In this document: positions 20,224 through 31,407 of the stretch, in pieces | Numbering within the stretch: position 1 is the stretch's first letter | How the letters are laid out: each line of letters opens with the position of its first letter | NCBI RefSeq assembly: GCF_963966145.1 | Contig: NC_091048.1 | Coordinates: 7,626,001-7,690,000 of the forward strand | Origin: Tenebrio molitor | Lineage: Eukaryota; Arthropoda; Insecta; Coleoptera; Tenebrionidae | DNA: 64,000 bases | Direction of reading: 5' to 3' | The notes under the pieces: model-generated | Database searches by the model: none | Told to the model about the DNA's origin: nothing | What the model saw: only the letters and a program-made list of their open reading frames with translations | Translations under genes and position numbers: made by a program

Positions 20224-23200
20224 ATGAAGCAAAAAATAAATTTTCAGTTTCGAATTGCATGCAAGAGTTTACACCTTGCTCCAGTAATTTCCTGCGCTGC
20301 ATTCCAGTTTGGCGCGAATTAATTGATCGAGAAACGTCACATCCTGCAAGTCGATACTTACGCAAGATGTGTCCCTTGCATCCCGGCTGCATCGTGCCGC
20401 CGTTAACGCAGAAATCGACGTGTCCCACTTGATTGACCTCCCCCAGCACGCCCGCATTCGTGTGGATGATTTGTACTTGATGGGCATCGTCTCTGGTCAG
20501 TCTGAAGTACTTGTCCCCGTAACGGTTGATCAGGGGCCTGGCCGGATCTAATCCTGCGAGCGGTCAACATTATCTCAAGTTCATCTCGAATCCGCACCAA
20601 CAAACGAACCGACTATCTTGTGCTGCTTCAGGTCCAAGTGATTGCTGATCATTCCGCATATGTGGGCCCCCAGAGAGTGACCGACGCAAGTCGTTTCCCG
20701 GGCGTCGCCTCCGTGGTCCATTATGAAAGCGTACAATTTAGCGGTGCACTGGCTGACTAGTTTCATGTTTGATAAGGCAGAGAGGTAGCAAGGAAACCGC
20801 GCGAGGGGCTTCCAGTCGACCGTGAAGATGTTGTAATCGGTCCGAGACAAATACGCTGCGGGTTCACAAAATTCGCCGTCTCGTTATTTAATAAGACACT
20901 CTTAACTTAATAAATTGAAAAGACAGCCAATCTGAAAATTGTACCGTCATGCTGTTTGCGTAAAGAAAGTGGTGATTTTTGAATGGAAATTAATGCATTA
21001 TAAACTTTCCCTCGATCCGCTTACCGTTCCTCAGGATCGTCATGGGGGTTTTCGCCTCGGTGCCGTTGAAGCCGTGAATGATGATGACGTTCTTCTTGAC
21101 CGGATCGAAGCCGGAGTATTCCAACGAGACATGGTTTCTTATGTCTATCCTCAGTCTTCTGGTGCCCGATTCGCTAAGAACCAAAAATCAAGGTCAACAT
21201 TCGGTGAGGGTCCGCATGAGTTCAGATTCGCAAAAGTGTGTTAGTAGTGTGCTGCAGCGGTGGATTTAACTATTTGCGTGATGTAAACGCACTTTCAGGT
21301 CGAGAGGGCATTTTTTTGTAATAAATGCGTAGAGTTAAATGGCATAGAAACAACGTGCAATAAAGTAGTGATATTTGAAAGACAAAACATGATCCCGAGT
21401 GCATTTAAAATTGGTAAACACCGATTTTAAATGCACTTTTAACTGTTCACCAATATTGTCCATAATTATGCTAGTTTAATCAGCTGGTCAAAATTTATTC
21501 TAGAGAAAACGAGATGTCATAATGTGGTTGAGCTAATTTAACAGAGATAATACATTACGATTTTTTAAGTTTCTACAGTAAATTACCATAAAGACTAAAC
21601 ATTATAGCTATTTATTATACAAGTGTCTTATAAGGCAAATAAGTCACGAAAGAAATGTTTAGACACGAGAGCTTGCTCGAGTTTCTTGAGTGACTTATTT
21701 GCTGTTAAGACATGAGTGTAATACATAGTTTTATTCAATATCTCCTTCTGTTCTTATTCTTTTTGATGTTCAATAAACTGTTCAATTCTCTCTAACCTCA
21801 TTAATTATAAAAACAGTTTAATTATGGGTTCATAAGTCCACTAGTGTTTTATAGACCTCATAATATATTCAAAATCGGTATTATTATGACTTCATAATAT
21901 GTAAACAGCTGTTGGATAAAAAAATTAATACTATACTTATGTAAAACAAGAAACTGGACGGCATAAAACGTTATAAACAGTTATAAACAATTTTATGAAG
22001 TTCTGTTGTAAAAGATTATAACAATTAGTATACCTACTTAAAATGTAAATTAAGTCGTAAGCGGATGGTATCTGTAAGAGTTTTTTTATTGTTTTGAGAA
22101 TAAAATGCAACAATAATTTATTTGTTGCAGATATAATTTCCAAAGAACATAATCATTGTTTAAACTTACTTTTGTACATATAAATATGAGATAATAATAG
22201 TCTTTTCTTAAATTTAACATTTTTCCGCCGAAGCAGGCGACCATTCTTATGACGACGTTTGGCATGTTGCGTTGTAAGGAAAAGTGTTGAATTATTTAGA
22301 GAAAATGGAAATGTTGAGAGAAAAACCGGTAGCGGAAAACTCAACAAAACAAGGACCGGGGTAGAAGATAATGCTAGGAAAATTATGGAAGCAACTCTAT
22401 CCGCATCAATTCGAAGGCATTATTGTTAGTATCATTAAGCAAATAAAGAAACGAAGAAATATGAATTCCTTAAAGCTACTATATTTTTTTAAACGAGTTT
22501 ACACCGTTTTATATTACTTATTCAAAATATTTAACATACTTACATTTGGGATATTAATGTTGCTTAATCTACAGTGCTGTGTAGAAAAATCGCGTACACT
22601 TCAAAAATCAAGCAATCAAGTTTTCGAATATTTTTTGCTTTGTAAATGTGGATCTTGACATTATATTTGTAAATAGGTTATAAACTGTTACTGAGATTGT
22701 CATTATTTTATTTGTTATTAGGAAAATGAAACATTTTTTTGACATTGACAAATAAAACGTCAAAACTAATCCATACCGACTTAATACAGCGAAAAATAGG
22801 TGTACGCGATTTTTCTGCACAGCAGTGTACAACAAAGACTTTGCTCTTCATTGAATAAAATTTCGAATGAAACTTGCTTTTTCATTATCACGGACCGTGC
22901 GTTAAGCAATGACTTGCCTTTTTCTTATTAAACGTTTTCATTTAACGCGTTTTGTTTTTAAGCTTTTAAAACTTTCATAGAATCATAAAGCCAAAGTGTG
23001 TAAAAATTGTTTACATAATCTCATCTACATTTTGTTTATTTTATAGTAACTGGTGACATTTAAAAATCCGAAGTGCTTTTACGACGGAACAAGAGATGTC
23101 ATTTTATTTTTTAAATTCATACGTCACTACAGTCCATTCCATTTAAGAATGCAGTAGATGTCGCCTCGAGTGGAGAACGTTTCACACTGGCGAACGCGAC

Positions 23201-26200
23201 AAATTTGAAATCATACATTCCCAGCAAAATTAACAAAAAAAAAAGGCATAAAGGAACTTACGGTAGTGGTATTCTAATAACAAAATTGTAGTTTAATGAT
23301 GCGTTTCGTACAAAAACTCGATAAGTTTGACACTAATAACCAAAAAATCGATCAAGTATCAAAATTTTACAATAGTTATCAAAAATCAAACATTGCCTTG
23401 ATGTACGAGGGTTGTTTGATAATTAGTGAGCCTGATCTAGTTACAACCGTTTGACGAAATTTATTTTCATGGCAACGCATAGGCAAATGTTTTCTAACAA
23501 CAAGCGTGTAGTTGCGTCAAAATTGTGACAATAGTTTTCGAATAAGAAATTAATAAGTGGTGCGATGTCAGGAGAATCAAGTACAGTTCTCAAAATCGAA
23601 TACCGAGCCGTAATTAAATACCTTGTGAAGAAAGGGAAAAAGGCCAAAGAAATTTTTGAGGATCTCGCCGAGACATATCTCAACTTTTCTCCTTCTTATG
23701 CCACGGTTAAACGTTGGACTCGTCTTTTTCAACAAGGACGGGAATCGATCGAAGATGATCCTCACCCGGGAAGGCCACAGACTGTAGTGACTGAAGAAAA
23801 TGTCAAAAAAGTGGAGAATCTAATTCTGCAGGATCGTCGAATTCGGGTTCGACAGATAGCTGACGAATTAAAGATTAGCACAGAACGGATTCATGAAATC
23901 ATCCACAATTATTTGCACATGTCTAAGGTATGCGCACGTTGGGTGCCCAAAATGCTTACTCCGTTTGACAAACAACGACGTGTTCAATGTTCGCGGCAAT
24001 TTCTCGACTTAAGCGCTAATGATTTTCATGGAATTTTACACCGCATAATAACCGTCGACGAAACGTGGATTTACGAATATGATCCGGAATCAAAAATGGA
24101 ATCGATGCAATGGGTAAAAACAGGAGAAAACGCGCCGCGGAAATTTAAACGCCAGAGGGTGCAAACCAAACTGATGGCTACCATTTTTTGGGATGCTGAG
24201 GGAATTTTGCTGATCGACTACTTGCCAAAAGGAAGCACAATGAATGCAATTTATTATGCCAGTTTAATCTCGAAAGTTCGATCTATTGTTTTGGAAAAAC
24301 GTCGAGGTAAACTTAGCCGCGGAATTTTGCTGTTGCAAGACAATGCCCCTTGTCATACGGCTAAAGTTTCAAAGCAAGCTGTGGTTGATGCCGGGTTCGA
24401 AAAAATTGAACATCCTCCTTATAGTCCGGACCTGGCTCCCAGTGATTACTACCTGTTCCCAAGTTTGAAAAAAGAGCTTCGTGGAAAAAAATTTTGGTCC
24501 GAAGAAGAGATGATGTCCGCTGTAAACGATCATTTTGCAGCAAAATCTTCAGATTATTTTTTAACTGGTCTACAGTTATTATATAGTCGATCTGAGAAGT
24601 GTATTGCAGTCTCAGGAGATTATATCGAAAAATAAAAATTTCTTTTTTGATAAAAACTATTTGCTTATACCTTAGGCGCAATTATTATCAAACTCCCCTC
24701 GTAACCTTTTTTCTCATTTTGACTAATCAACGACGGGAAAATAGTCTCTATGCTATTCTATATTGCATACTTAAATGGAATGGACTGTAGTACGTAATTA
24801 CAGGACTAACAAGATATTTTTTCGTTACTATACAATAACTGCATGCTCTAATATCCTGTTATTTTACGTAATTTATTCATATTTGATATGTTCACACGCC
24901 ATAGACCACTTTGTTTTATTTTGGTTTAATACTTCTTAATCCTACCTTTCAATGGTTAATTATTTTGAGGTCCCCAAACATTTTTTATACATCAAAGAAT
25001 TACATTCTCTAGAGAAATGTTCAATTGGACTGCATTAAAGAGGATCAGCACCGTTGCAATACAATTCTTTGAAACCAATTTGAAGACACTTTATCATGTC
25101 AAAACACTTAACTACAAAAGCTCTCATAAGACAATAATGTGCAGTATTGTTTTCTTTGTTATTTTTTTTTCTGCGAAATCAAATTGTCAAATATCTGTAA
25201 CTTGTTTATACAGAAATAATTTTTATTAAGTATGAAAAAAACATTTTTTGCACGACCTGTATATAATGAGCAACTTTACTCCCTGATTGTATGGAGTAAA
25301 GTGGCTCTTTTTTCCCCTTGGGCAAAAAACCGCAGCCAACTCAAGCTTTTAGTCATCTTTTTTCCCCTTGGGCAAAAAACCATAGCCTATTCAACCTTTT
25401 ATGGTACATATTTATTTCGAATTAATTTTTTTTTTCACTCGAGGTGCAGTTTGTAGCCCGAAGGCAAAGCCCGAGGGTCCTACAAAGCAACGACGGTAAC
25501 AATCATGCATTCCCGAGGTGCAGTTAGTGATAATTCACAAATTTTCGGCTTTTTTCTATTAAAATTGGTATGTCGTGCAAAAAATAGTATATGCTTTGTA
25601 TCCCTCGGGCTACAAATTGCACCTCGGGTAAAAATCATCCACTTCACTCCCTCGGTGCATAATATACTATTTAACATCAGAATGTTTGAGATTTCTGTAG
25701 GTAGTTTTTTTTTTGTATTTTGGTGTTAAGTTTTTTCAAGGATTTACTTTTTCAACAAATTAGTTTTTAAGGTTTTAAATTTTTTAAGTAAACTCGCCAG
25801 GTACCTAACAAAAATCCTCTCCTCATGTTGTTGTTGTTGTTTTTACAAGCTTTCGCTAAATTTTAGCTTGGAAGAAACCTTTTTCGTGTGATGATTTTGT
25901 GTTCACTAAGATTTTGGATACTTTGTTCCTGCACGTGCAAATATTACTGCAGATCTAACGAATTCAAAAATTGACAGGCATATTTTAAAGATAAAGGGAG
26001 AACTGAACGTTCGACAATAGCCACTAATTTGTGGTTAGCACGATGAGAGGACAATCGTGTAACATTCAAGGACATTGAGATGGCCAAGTAATGTATCTAT
26101 AGCAGATTGATTACCCAATTCTACATCAGAAGGCAAGTTTTCTTCTGAATCACTAATTTTTGCACTCACACTGCAACTTGCTGTCACTGGAACGTTTGTG

Positions 26201-27578
26201 AAAAAAGTAAACAACTTCGTAGAGCGGTTTAGGTTAGCCGCCCTATTAACACAAAAATATTGGTATTAATTATGAAAGTAGATAAAACGTTGTACGATAT
26301 TTGTATCGTAATGTGTTGTTACGATACTTGATGGATTATCCAACTCGCCTTGGGGTCGTTGGACAATTTTTATAAAATACATATGATATACAAGGGTGTA
26401 TTTTTAAAATGTGCCGAAATTTTACCTACGAGGTTGTGGGACAACGTAGAAGACTTAAAGCAATTCAAAAAAATTGTACCTCAAAAATTAAATGTCATTT
26501 TATTTTTTGACAGAATTTTTTAAATATTTTTTCCGAGTTCTAGATGAAGTCAGTAGCTCGTGGTTAAAATTATGCTGGTTCATTCTGGGACACCCTGTAT
26601 TGTTTACTCGCAAGAGAGATTTTTTTTTGTTATGTTTAATTTCTCTTCTGTTATTTTATCTAATTATCATAATTATACTGTATTGTCACTTGTTATCTTG
26701 ACCAACTTTTTTTAATAAATAATCACGTCGAATACTTCACGATAATTGAAAACACATTATTTTCTAAGTGTTAAAATGCCATGTTCCTGGCATATCGTTT
26801 CCAATTAAATCTCAAAACAGCATTTTCTGCGGTTTCAGCGCTGAGAACTCTTGAATAAATTTTTTCGTCGATCTGAGACTTACCGGGTGTACATGTAGAA
26901 TCTGATATCCTTATCCGGACATATATCAGTGTTTTTCATGACGCACCTCCAATATTTGATATCGAATATGTTCCATATACCATCGACGGCATCTGAAACG
27001 ATTAATTTTAATGAACGTTAGTTCCCTAACAAGTTCATCTCTCGATGAACTTTCCATCACGCTTATTTATGGAGTAATAGGGTTCGTCGAAGTCGGACGT
27101 AGACAAATATCGCGGTACGTGAGGTGTATTTATTTAATCTTCGCTTATACATAAGTCGGGAAATACACCCTCGGAAAAAATGTGATTATCCCGTCGCTGA
27201 AATTGTATGAATAGGGCGAGGTCATGTTCAAACAAATTACTAGGGGGAAAAATCCGACTGGTCGGGTAATGAAAGTGGTCTTAGGTCTGGTGGTAATTAG
27301 GAACTTAATTAATGCCCGCCAATTACTCCGTAATTTGGTACTACGCAACTGTGCCTTTTTATTTTTTACGGAATGTTGTTACAGTTTCGAGTTGAAATTT
27401 GACAATCACTAGGAATTGGAGCATGGTATCGATTAATTTTTGTTGTTTGCCAAATTAAATTAGAAAAAGTGTAACTACACCATTGAAGTTAACACCGAAA
27501 CACGACTTTTTCCTCGAAAAATGGAAACTCACCCGGTGCCAAAAAACTGATGATCACTACAACGCACAAAAGTCTCAT
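20222..27578 (-). CDS. Secreted pancreatic-lipase-family protein
   Basis: Alpha/beta-hydrolase of the animal lipase family (triglyceride lipase/phospholipase A1 type), predicted secreted. In-frame GT-AG exons: 27578-27533 (hydrophobic signal peptide MRLLCVVVIISFLA), 26992-26884, 21173-21025, 20855-20610 and 20553-20362. Introns are 540, 5710, 169 and 56 bases; the second holds a mariner and other elements. About 247 residues are secure. They include IRFYMYTR, VIIIHGFN (oxyanion strand), YNIFTVDW, nucleophile Ser162 in GHSLGAH, Asp186 in GLDPARP, and GHVDFCVNGG before QPGC. The third triad member, the His normally after QPGC in a C-x-H motif, is not visible. After 20362 a perfect GTAAGT donor is followed only 18 bases later by a CTTGCAG acceptor-like site. 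Reading through to the TAA at 20222 gives GCDVSRSIN where C-x-H-x-R-S is expected. The C-terminus is therefore uncertain, and the copy may be inactive. Confidence 0.85.
21175..21612. other. Lipase intron 2, 3' part
   Basis: A hairpin GTGCATTTAAAATTGG...CCGATTTTAAATGCAC at about 21399-21436 is the only structure seen. 21181-21241 is GC-richer and open in a frame that is not used (see rejected items). Confidence 0.5.
21613..21727. repeat. Nested foldback locus B
   Basis: The arms share GTGTCTTA or ATGTCTTA, GCAAATAAGTCAC and AGAAA blocks (21613-21655 against the reverse complement of 21680-21727), with core CGAGAGCTTGCTCGAG at 21666-21681. Confidence 0.65.
21728..22571. other. AT-rich intron sequence
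   Basis: Repeated TTCATAATAT words around 21850-21900. Nothing else supported. Confidence 0.45.
22572..22827. mobile_element. MITE (256 bp)
   Basis: Ends CAGTGCTGTGTAGAAAAATC and, inverted, CACTGCTGTGCAGAAAAATC, each continuing GCGTACAC. Flanked by TA (22570-22571, 22828-22829). Tc1/mariner-type end structure; non-coding. Confidence 0.9.
23406..24701 (+). mobile_element. Mariner transposon, full length (1296 bp)
   Basis: Imperfect ~30-bp inverted ends (CGAGGGTTGTTTGATAATTA and CGAGGGGAGTTTGATAATAA) are flanked by TA at 23404-23405 and 24702-24703. Size matches autonomous mariners of about 1.3 kb. It carries one intact transposase gene and lies inside both an older inverted-repeat element and lipase intron 2, opposite in orientation to the host gene. 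Confidence 0.95.
23565..24635 (+). CDS. Mariner transposase, intact DD34D
   Basis: 356 codons without interruption. The N-terminal paired HTH DNA-binding region spans about 10-110, with the linker DPHPGRP at 65-71. WVPKML (126-131) corresponds to the mariner WVPHEL motif. Catalytic Asp165 is in TVDETWIYEYDPE, Asp259 in LLQDNAPCHTA, and Asp294 in YSPDLAPSDYYLF. There are exactly 34 residues between the second and third Asp, as in mariner. The enzyme cuts and pastes the element at TA targets. Nothing in the frame looks damaged, so activity is possible though untested. Confidence 0.97.
   Translation: MSGESSTVLKIEYRAVIKYLVKKGKKAKEIFEDLAETYLNFSPSYATVKRWTRLFQQGRESIEDDPHPGRPQTVVTEENVKKVENLILQDRRIRVRQIADELKISTERIHEIIHNYLHMSKVCARWVPKMLTPFDKQRRVQCSRQFLDLSANDFHGILHRIITVDETWIYEYDPESKMESMQWVKTGENAPRKFKRQRVQTKLMATIFWDAEGILLIDYLPKGSTMNAIYYASLISKVRSIVLEKRRGKLSRGILLLQDNAPCHTAKVSKQAVVDAGFEKIEHPPYSPDLAPSDYYLFPSLKKELRGKKFWSEEEMMSAVNDHFAAKSSDYFLTGLQLLYSRSEKCIAVSGDYIEK
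24798..25305. other. AT-rich intron sequence
   Basis: A small inverted pair GAGCAACTTTACTCC/GGAGTAAAGTGGCTC (25268-25307). No gene. Confidence 0.45.
25306..25405. repeat. Two-copy tandem repeat, 50-bp unit
   Basis: TCTTTTTTCCCCTTGGGC plus a following AAAAAACC is repeated exactly 50 bases later. The 3' halves of the units have diverged. Confidence 0.85.
25438..25628. repeat. Nested foldback locus N
   Basis: The outer arms CTCGAGGTGCAGTTTGTAGC and inverted CCCGAGGTGCAATTTGTAGC enclose an inner hairpin, TGTAGCCCGAAGGC...GCCCGAGGGTCCTACA (25452-25483). Confidence 0.65.
25629..26375. other. AT-rich intron sequence
   Basis: No supported feature. Confidence 0.45.
26376..26609 (+). repeat. Dispersed repeat family X, copy 1
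   Basis: Contains CCTACGAGGTTGTGGGACAA, ACGTAGAAGACTTAAAGC and CAGTAGCTCGTGGTTAAAAT, which recur at 40595-40760 (inverted) and 40838-40995. The tips carry GGGTGTAT and ACACCCTGTAT, so it may be an inverted-repeat element. Confidence 0.75.
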
Positions 27579-28518
27579 TTTTGAAAAATTTCAAGTCCCT
27601 TGCAGCAGACATTCACATTTTTCGAAGGTACACTACATCGTCCTGTCGATCCACCACAACACACACTCTCGGAGTGAATCGTTTTGGTGATAAGTAGACT
27701 GAGGTCCAGTTAGATCTGATAGACTGCATCTCCTCTCATTTTCCATTTCTTCATTTTCTGACCGTCATGGTAATTGGATTTTTCCGATGGTTTGGGGCTC
27801 GCTGATGTTTCTCGCTCGGTAGGATTATGACAAGTGTGTATTCTGTATAATTTTCAAATAATTATAATGCGCGCGTTGCGTTTACTTTCACGATAGTAAA
27901 CGATAGTTGATCCACTTATTCGGTCTTTGTGGAATTTATTATAAAATTTTAATTGTTTAATAGTAGACAAGGTGTGGGCGAAACCAAGCACGGAAATTAA
28001 TGGAATCGTGTCGCCGATAAGACGGATGAGATAACTAATTTTTTGAATGTAGTTGACGATTAAAGTGGCGTCAGTTAAGAAAGGAGTGCATGCATTAAAC
28101 GTTGTATTGTTTTTTTTTAGGAAATTGAGATACGCATTCCGTATATAATTTAAATAGTGTGACAGTCAATATTTAGGAAACTGGACAAAAAAGAGAATTA
28201 ATGAAATGTGAGCGAAAATAAGTTTCATAATATTAACGATTGGAACTGTTTCCGGTTGCAACAAAGTGATATCTGGAAAATCTGAGAAACAATGATAGGA
28301 AGGAAGTAGAAAAAAATAGTCAGAAAGTCGGATTATCAAAATGGCACAACAGTTCAAATAATACAATTAAAATCAGATTGTAGTGTCAGAGACTGATTTT
28401 GTTAATGGGAATGCTTCGCTAGTTTTAGAAGTTGAATTATACATCACATTATATTTTGACTTATTCACCGTAAAATATTTTGTAACGAATTCCACATTGT
28501 TTTTATTATGTCATAATA
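27579..28518. promoter_or_regulatory. Lipase upstream region
   Basis: The 5' UTR and promoter of the lipase gene should lie in roughly the first 150 bases. 27620-27830 is GC-richer than the rest. No TATA box stands out; beyond this is AT-rich sequence without a gene. Confidence 0.35.
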
Positions 28519-28869
28519 CCGGATGTTATGGAAGTCCACGTAATAAATTTGATGACCAATAGAACTCTTTAAAATAAACATTTTTACATATTAATTTTTT
28601 TAAATCGAATAATCTTTTTAAACATTTTTTAATCCCTAATTTGACACTTCGCTCATCATCAACTGAAACGAAAGAGTTAGTGAAAATGTTTTTGTGTGAT
28701 AAAAAATTTACAGTTTATTTGACTGTTTTAATACCAACAGTTTTTACTGGTTAACATCCGAGTATTTTAATCGAGTAATTTTTTTATTTATTCATTTTAA
28801 TTTATTTTATTTATTTTAACGAGTCCTATTGGTGGTTAAATTTATTACGTGGACTTCTATAACACCCGG
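28519..28869. mobile_element. MITE (351 bp)
   Basis: Ends CCGGATGTTATGGAAGTCC and, inverted, CCGGGTGTTATAGAAGTCC continue through ACGTAATAAATTT. TA flanks at 28517-28518 and 28870-28871. Confidence 0.9.
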
Positions 28870-29731
28870 TATAGTATAAGGTATGTGTATATATCAATAG
28901 GAATAACATTAAATAATAATAGGAATTTTGCACAATAACATTTTTTAAGGCTATCTCAATGTTTTTTCACTGTTACTAAAACATAATTTTTATTTCTAAC
29001 CATACTTTTTTATTCTCAAAGTATAGTCTACATATTCACTAGATTTTGTTTAAAAAAAAATGTCTGCTTTTTACATTTATGAAAGTACAATTTTGTACTT
29101 ACGTAAAACTATACCTATCTTGAGGGCTCCGAAATTTGTTTTTCGTTTCCCGAGATACATAACGTGAAAAGTCGTACATAACAAAATATATAAACTTTTC
29201 CGTTTATATACCTAACTTGACATCTGTCAAAGATAACCTCAATTAATTAATTAATTAATGTTTTTTTAAGACTTTGCCTAAACGAACACGAAAAACGTTG
29301 TTCAATATTCGTGCGCTGTCACTTTTTAGGTATTCGGCCTGTTTTGCATCATTCGCCTAACGCCTCGTGCTTCAAATTTCGACCTCATACCTGCAAAGTG
29401 ATCTGATAGCGCACTTATATCGAAAATAACTATTTTAAATTTACTTCCATTAATAGTTATTTCACTTATTTATGTAACAAGTGAGTAAAGTAAAGTAATA
29501 CTTTTTTTCACGAGTAGGAAAGATTGACGCATGAGATGAGCCGAAGGCGACAAGTTTAACCGAATAACAAGTTTTCTGTTTTATTTGTAAAATTAACAAC
29601 ATAATTTCTTCCTTTTTATAATTAATTTATTCAACTTACATCTGTGTCACATTTACCTTGATACTGTAAACAGTGTAAACTATATATTCACTAGATTAAA
29701 TTACAAATGTGCATTTCTAGTATGTCGTTCA
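28870..29731. other. AT-rich spacer
   Basis: A GATGAGCCGAAGGCGAC core like those of the nested foldbacks sits at about 29535-29551, but no clear arms are seen. Otherwise featureless. Confidence 0.4.
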
Positions 29732-31407
29732 TTGACTGGCATAAGGGCGTATCTCAATTTTTACGATGTTATACAGGAAAGTGCTACAAAGATTTTTTGA
29801 ACTTGATTTTAACATAGAGAGAAAACTAGTTAGGGTAGAATTTTTATATTTTATACAACATAATTTTCAGATACGCCTTTAGGAGAGATCATAAATTGTT
29901 ACTTCTTTTGTAATTACTGAATTACGCCCTAAACTGAAATGTTGAGTGAGTGGCATGAATAAAAAAAAAGCATTTGCTCTTACTTCGAGCAAAAGCTATG
30001 AGTGTAAAGTATTTCCTTCACCTATTACTTCACGTATCAGCAAACACTTCAGTCTGAAGCATTTGCTTTAGATTATACTTTATTTATTATTGTACATAGG
30101 AGCAAAAGCTTTTGGGGGAAGCAATTGCTACAGGGGATACTTCGATTTGTAGTATTTGGTGGAGTTTATGCTTCAGTCAAAGCAAATACAGTTTTAGCGA
30201 ACTTGGGCAGTGGGTAAATTCAGAGCAATATTTTTCATTCAGAATGGTATTTTTTTGGTATTATAGAAAGAAAAAAGAAAGCATATTCAGAAAGAAGAGT
30301 CTATGAAGATGATCTACATCGAAGATTCTTATACAAGTGTCCCACCTAAGACTTTCAGATTTTATATTTCTATTATTTATGGACGGATTTTTGTGAAATT
30401 TGGAAGATAGATATTTTACTGAATGAAGAATAAATTAAAATTAAATTAAATCAAATTCGACGAGCCTTTACGTCTACAAATCCAAATACGAGTATGTTGC
30501 GAAACGTTAGCAATAATATTAGGTTTCGTTTGGAAAAATGAATTTGGGGCAAATGCTGGTACATTTGAACAGGAATTGCAAAGAATGTCAAAAATTTCAC
30601 AATGACCTTATTTGTTTCATGAATATGCGCGTTTTAATACCTTTTTAAAAATGAACACGATTTTTTCCTCTTTTTCACGTAGTACGAGTGCCTTTAGGAA
30701 TTTTGGGGAAGTCATTGTTTGTTGTTGTTTTACAGTTTAGTATAAACCTTAAGCGATTTAATTCACAAATAAAGGGAGTTAAATTATCCATGTGTTAAAT
30801 TTCACAAAAATTGAACCATAAATTATAGAGATATGTATGTAAAAGACCTAAAATTCTTAGGTGGGACAACCTGTATATTTTATTTTATTGAATATTTTAA
30901 TCTATTAATTAATTAATTAATTACATTAATTAATATTAGAATATTTTAATAGGTAAAGTTATTGCTCTATAACCGTACGAATTTGCCACTTATCAAACAA
31001 AATTTTCGTTTTCAGTACCTACTCGTGTTAGTCATTTTTGCATAGCAGAAATACACGCAAAGGAAGCAGGAGGAACTTTTTTTGACCTTTATGAAATCAA
31101 AGTCTACTAGGAAGCGAAACTATAGCATTTGCTAGAGCACGGAGTATTTGGTGTAGTATTTGCTTCCTCGAAAAGTATTTGCTTTATGTACTTAAAGTAA
31201 AAGGTGGAGTACATGCTCTTGGAACTTTTGCTCTTGCTCGAAGAAAGAGAAAAAAGTTTTTTTATTCATACTTACCACTCAAGATTACTAAATCGAACTA
31301 CAACAACAACAACTATTTGAGGCAAAGAAAATATTAATTTCGGGCACTAAAAAAATGTTGATATCTCAAAATCATCGAAAATTGAGATACGCCCTTATGC
31401 CAGTCAA
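29732..31407. mobile_element. 1.7-kb non-autonomous DNA transposon with subterminal repeats
   Basis: The tips TTGACTGGCATAAGGGCG (29732) and its inverse (ending 31407) continue through TATCTCAATTTT. About 220 bases in from each tip, a second inverted block appears (GAATAAAAAAA...TTCGAGCAA). Variants of AGCAAATAC/GCATTTGCT or AGCAAAAGC recur at least nine times in two clusters (29970-30190 and 31125-31250). Clustered subterminal motifs of this kind usually bind a transposase (hAT- and similar families). No transposase is present. The element contains the next entry. Confidence 0.75.
30334..30873. mobile_element. MITE (540 bp) nested in the 1.7-kb element
   Basis: Ends CAAGTGTCCCACCTAAGA and, inverted, CAGGTTGTCCCACCTAAGA, with TA flanks (30332-30333, 30874-30875). 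The arms remain similar for about 85 bases (to TTTTTGTGAAATTT). Confidence 0.85.

Larger units (their letters stand above)
23120..24797. mobile_element. Older inverted-repeat element split by mariner
   Basis: ACTACAGTCCATTCCATTTAAG-type ends occur at about 23121-23155 and, inverted, at about 24760-24797. Without the mariner the element would be some 380 bases. Non-coding. Confidence 0.75.

Noticed and set aside
21105..21260. A frame reading CGPSPNVDLDFWFLANRAPED upstream of the lipase exon, suggesting a frameshifted lipase pseudogene.
   Set aside because: The exon at 26884-26992 splices in exact phase to the acceptor at 21174, giving ..FYMYTR|ESGTRRLRID.., so no frameshift is needed and the extra frame is chance.
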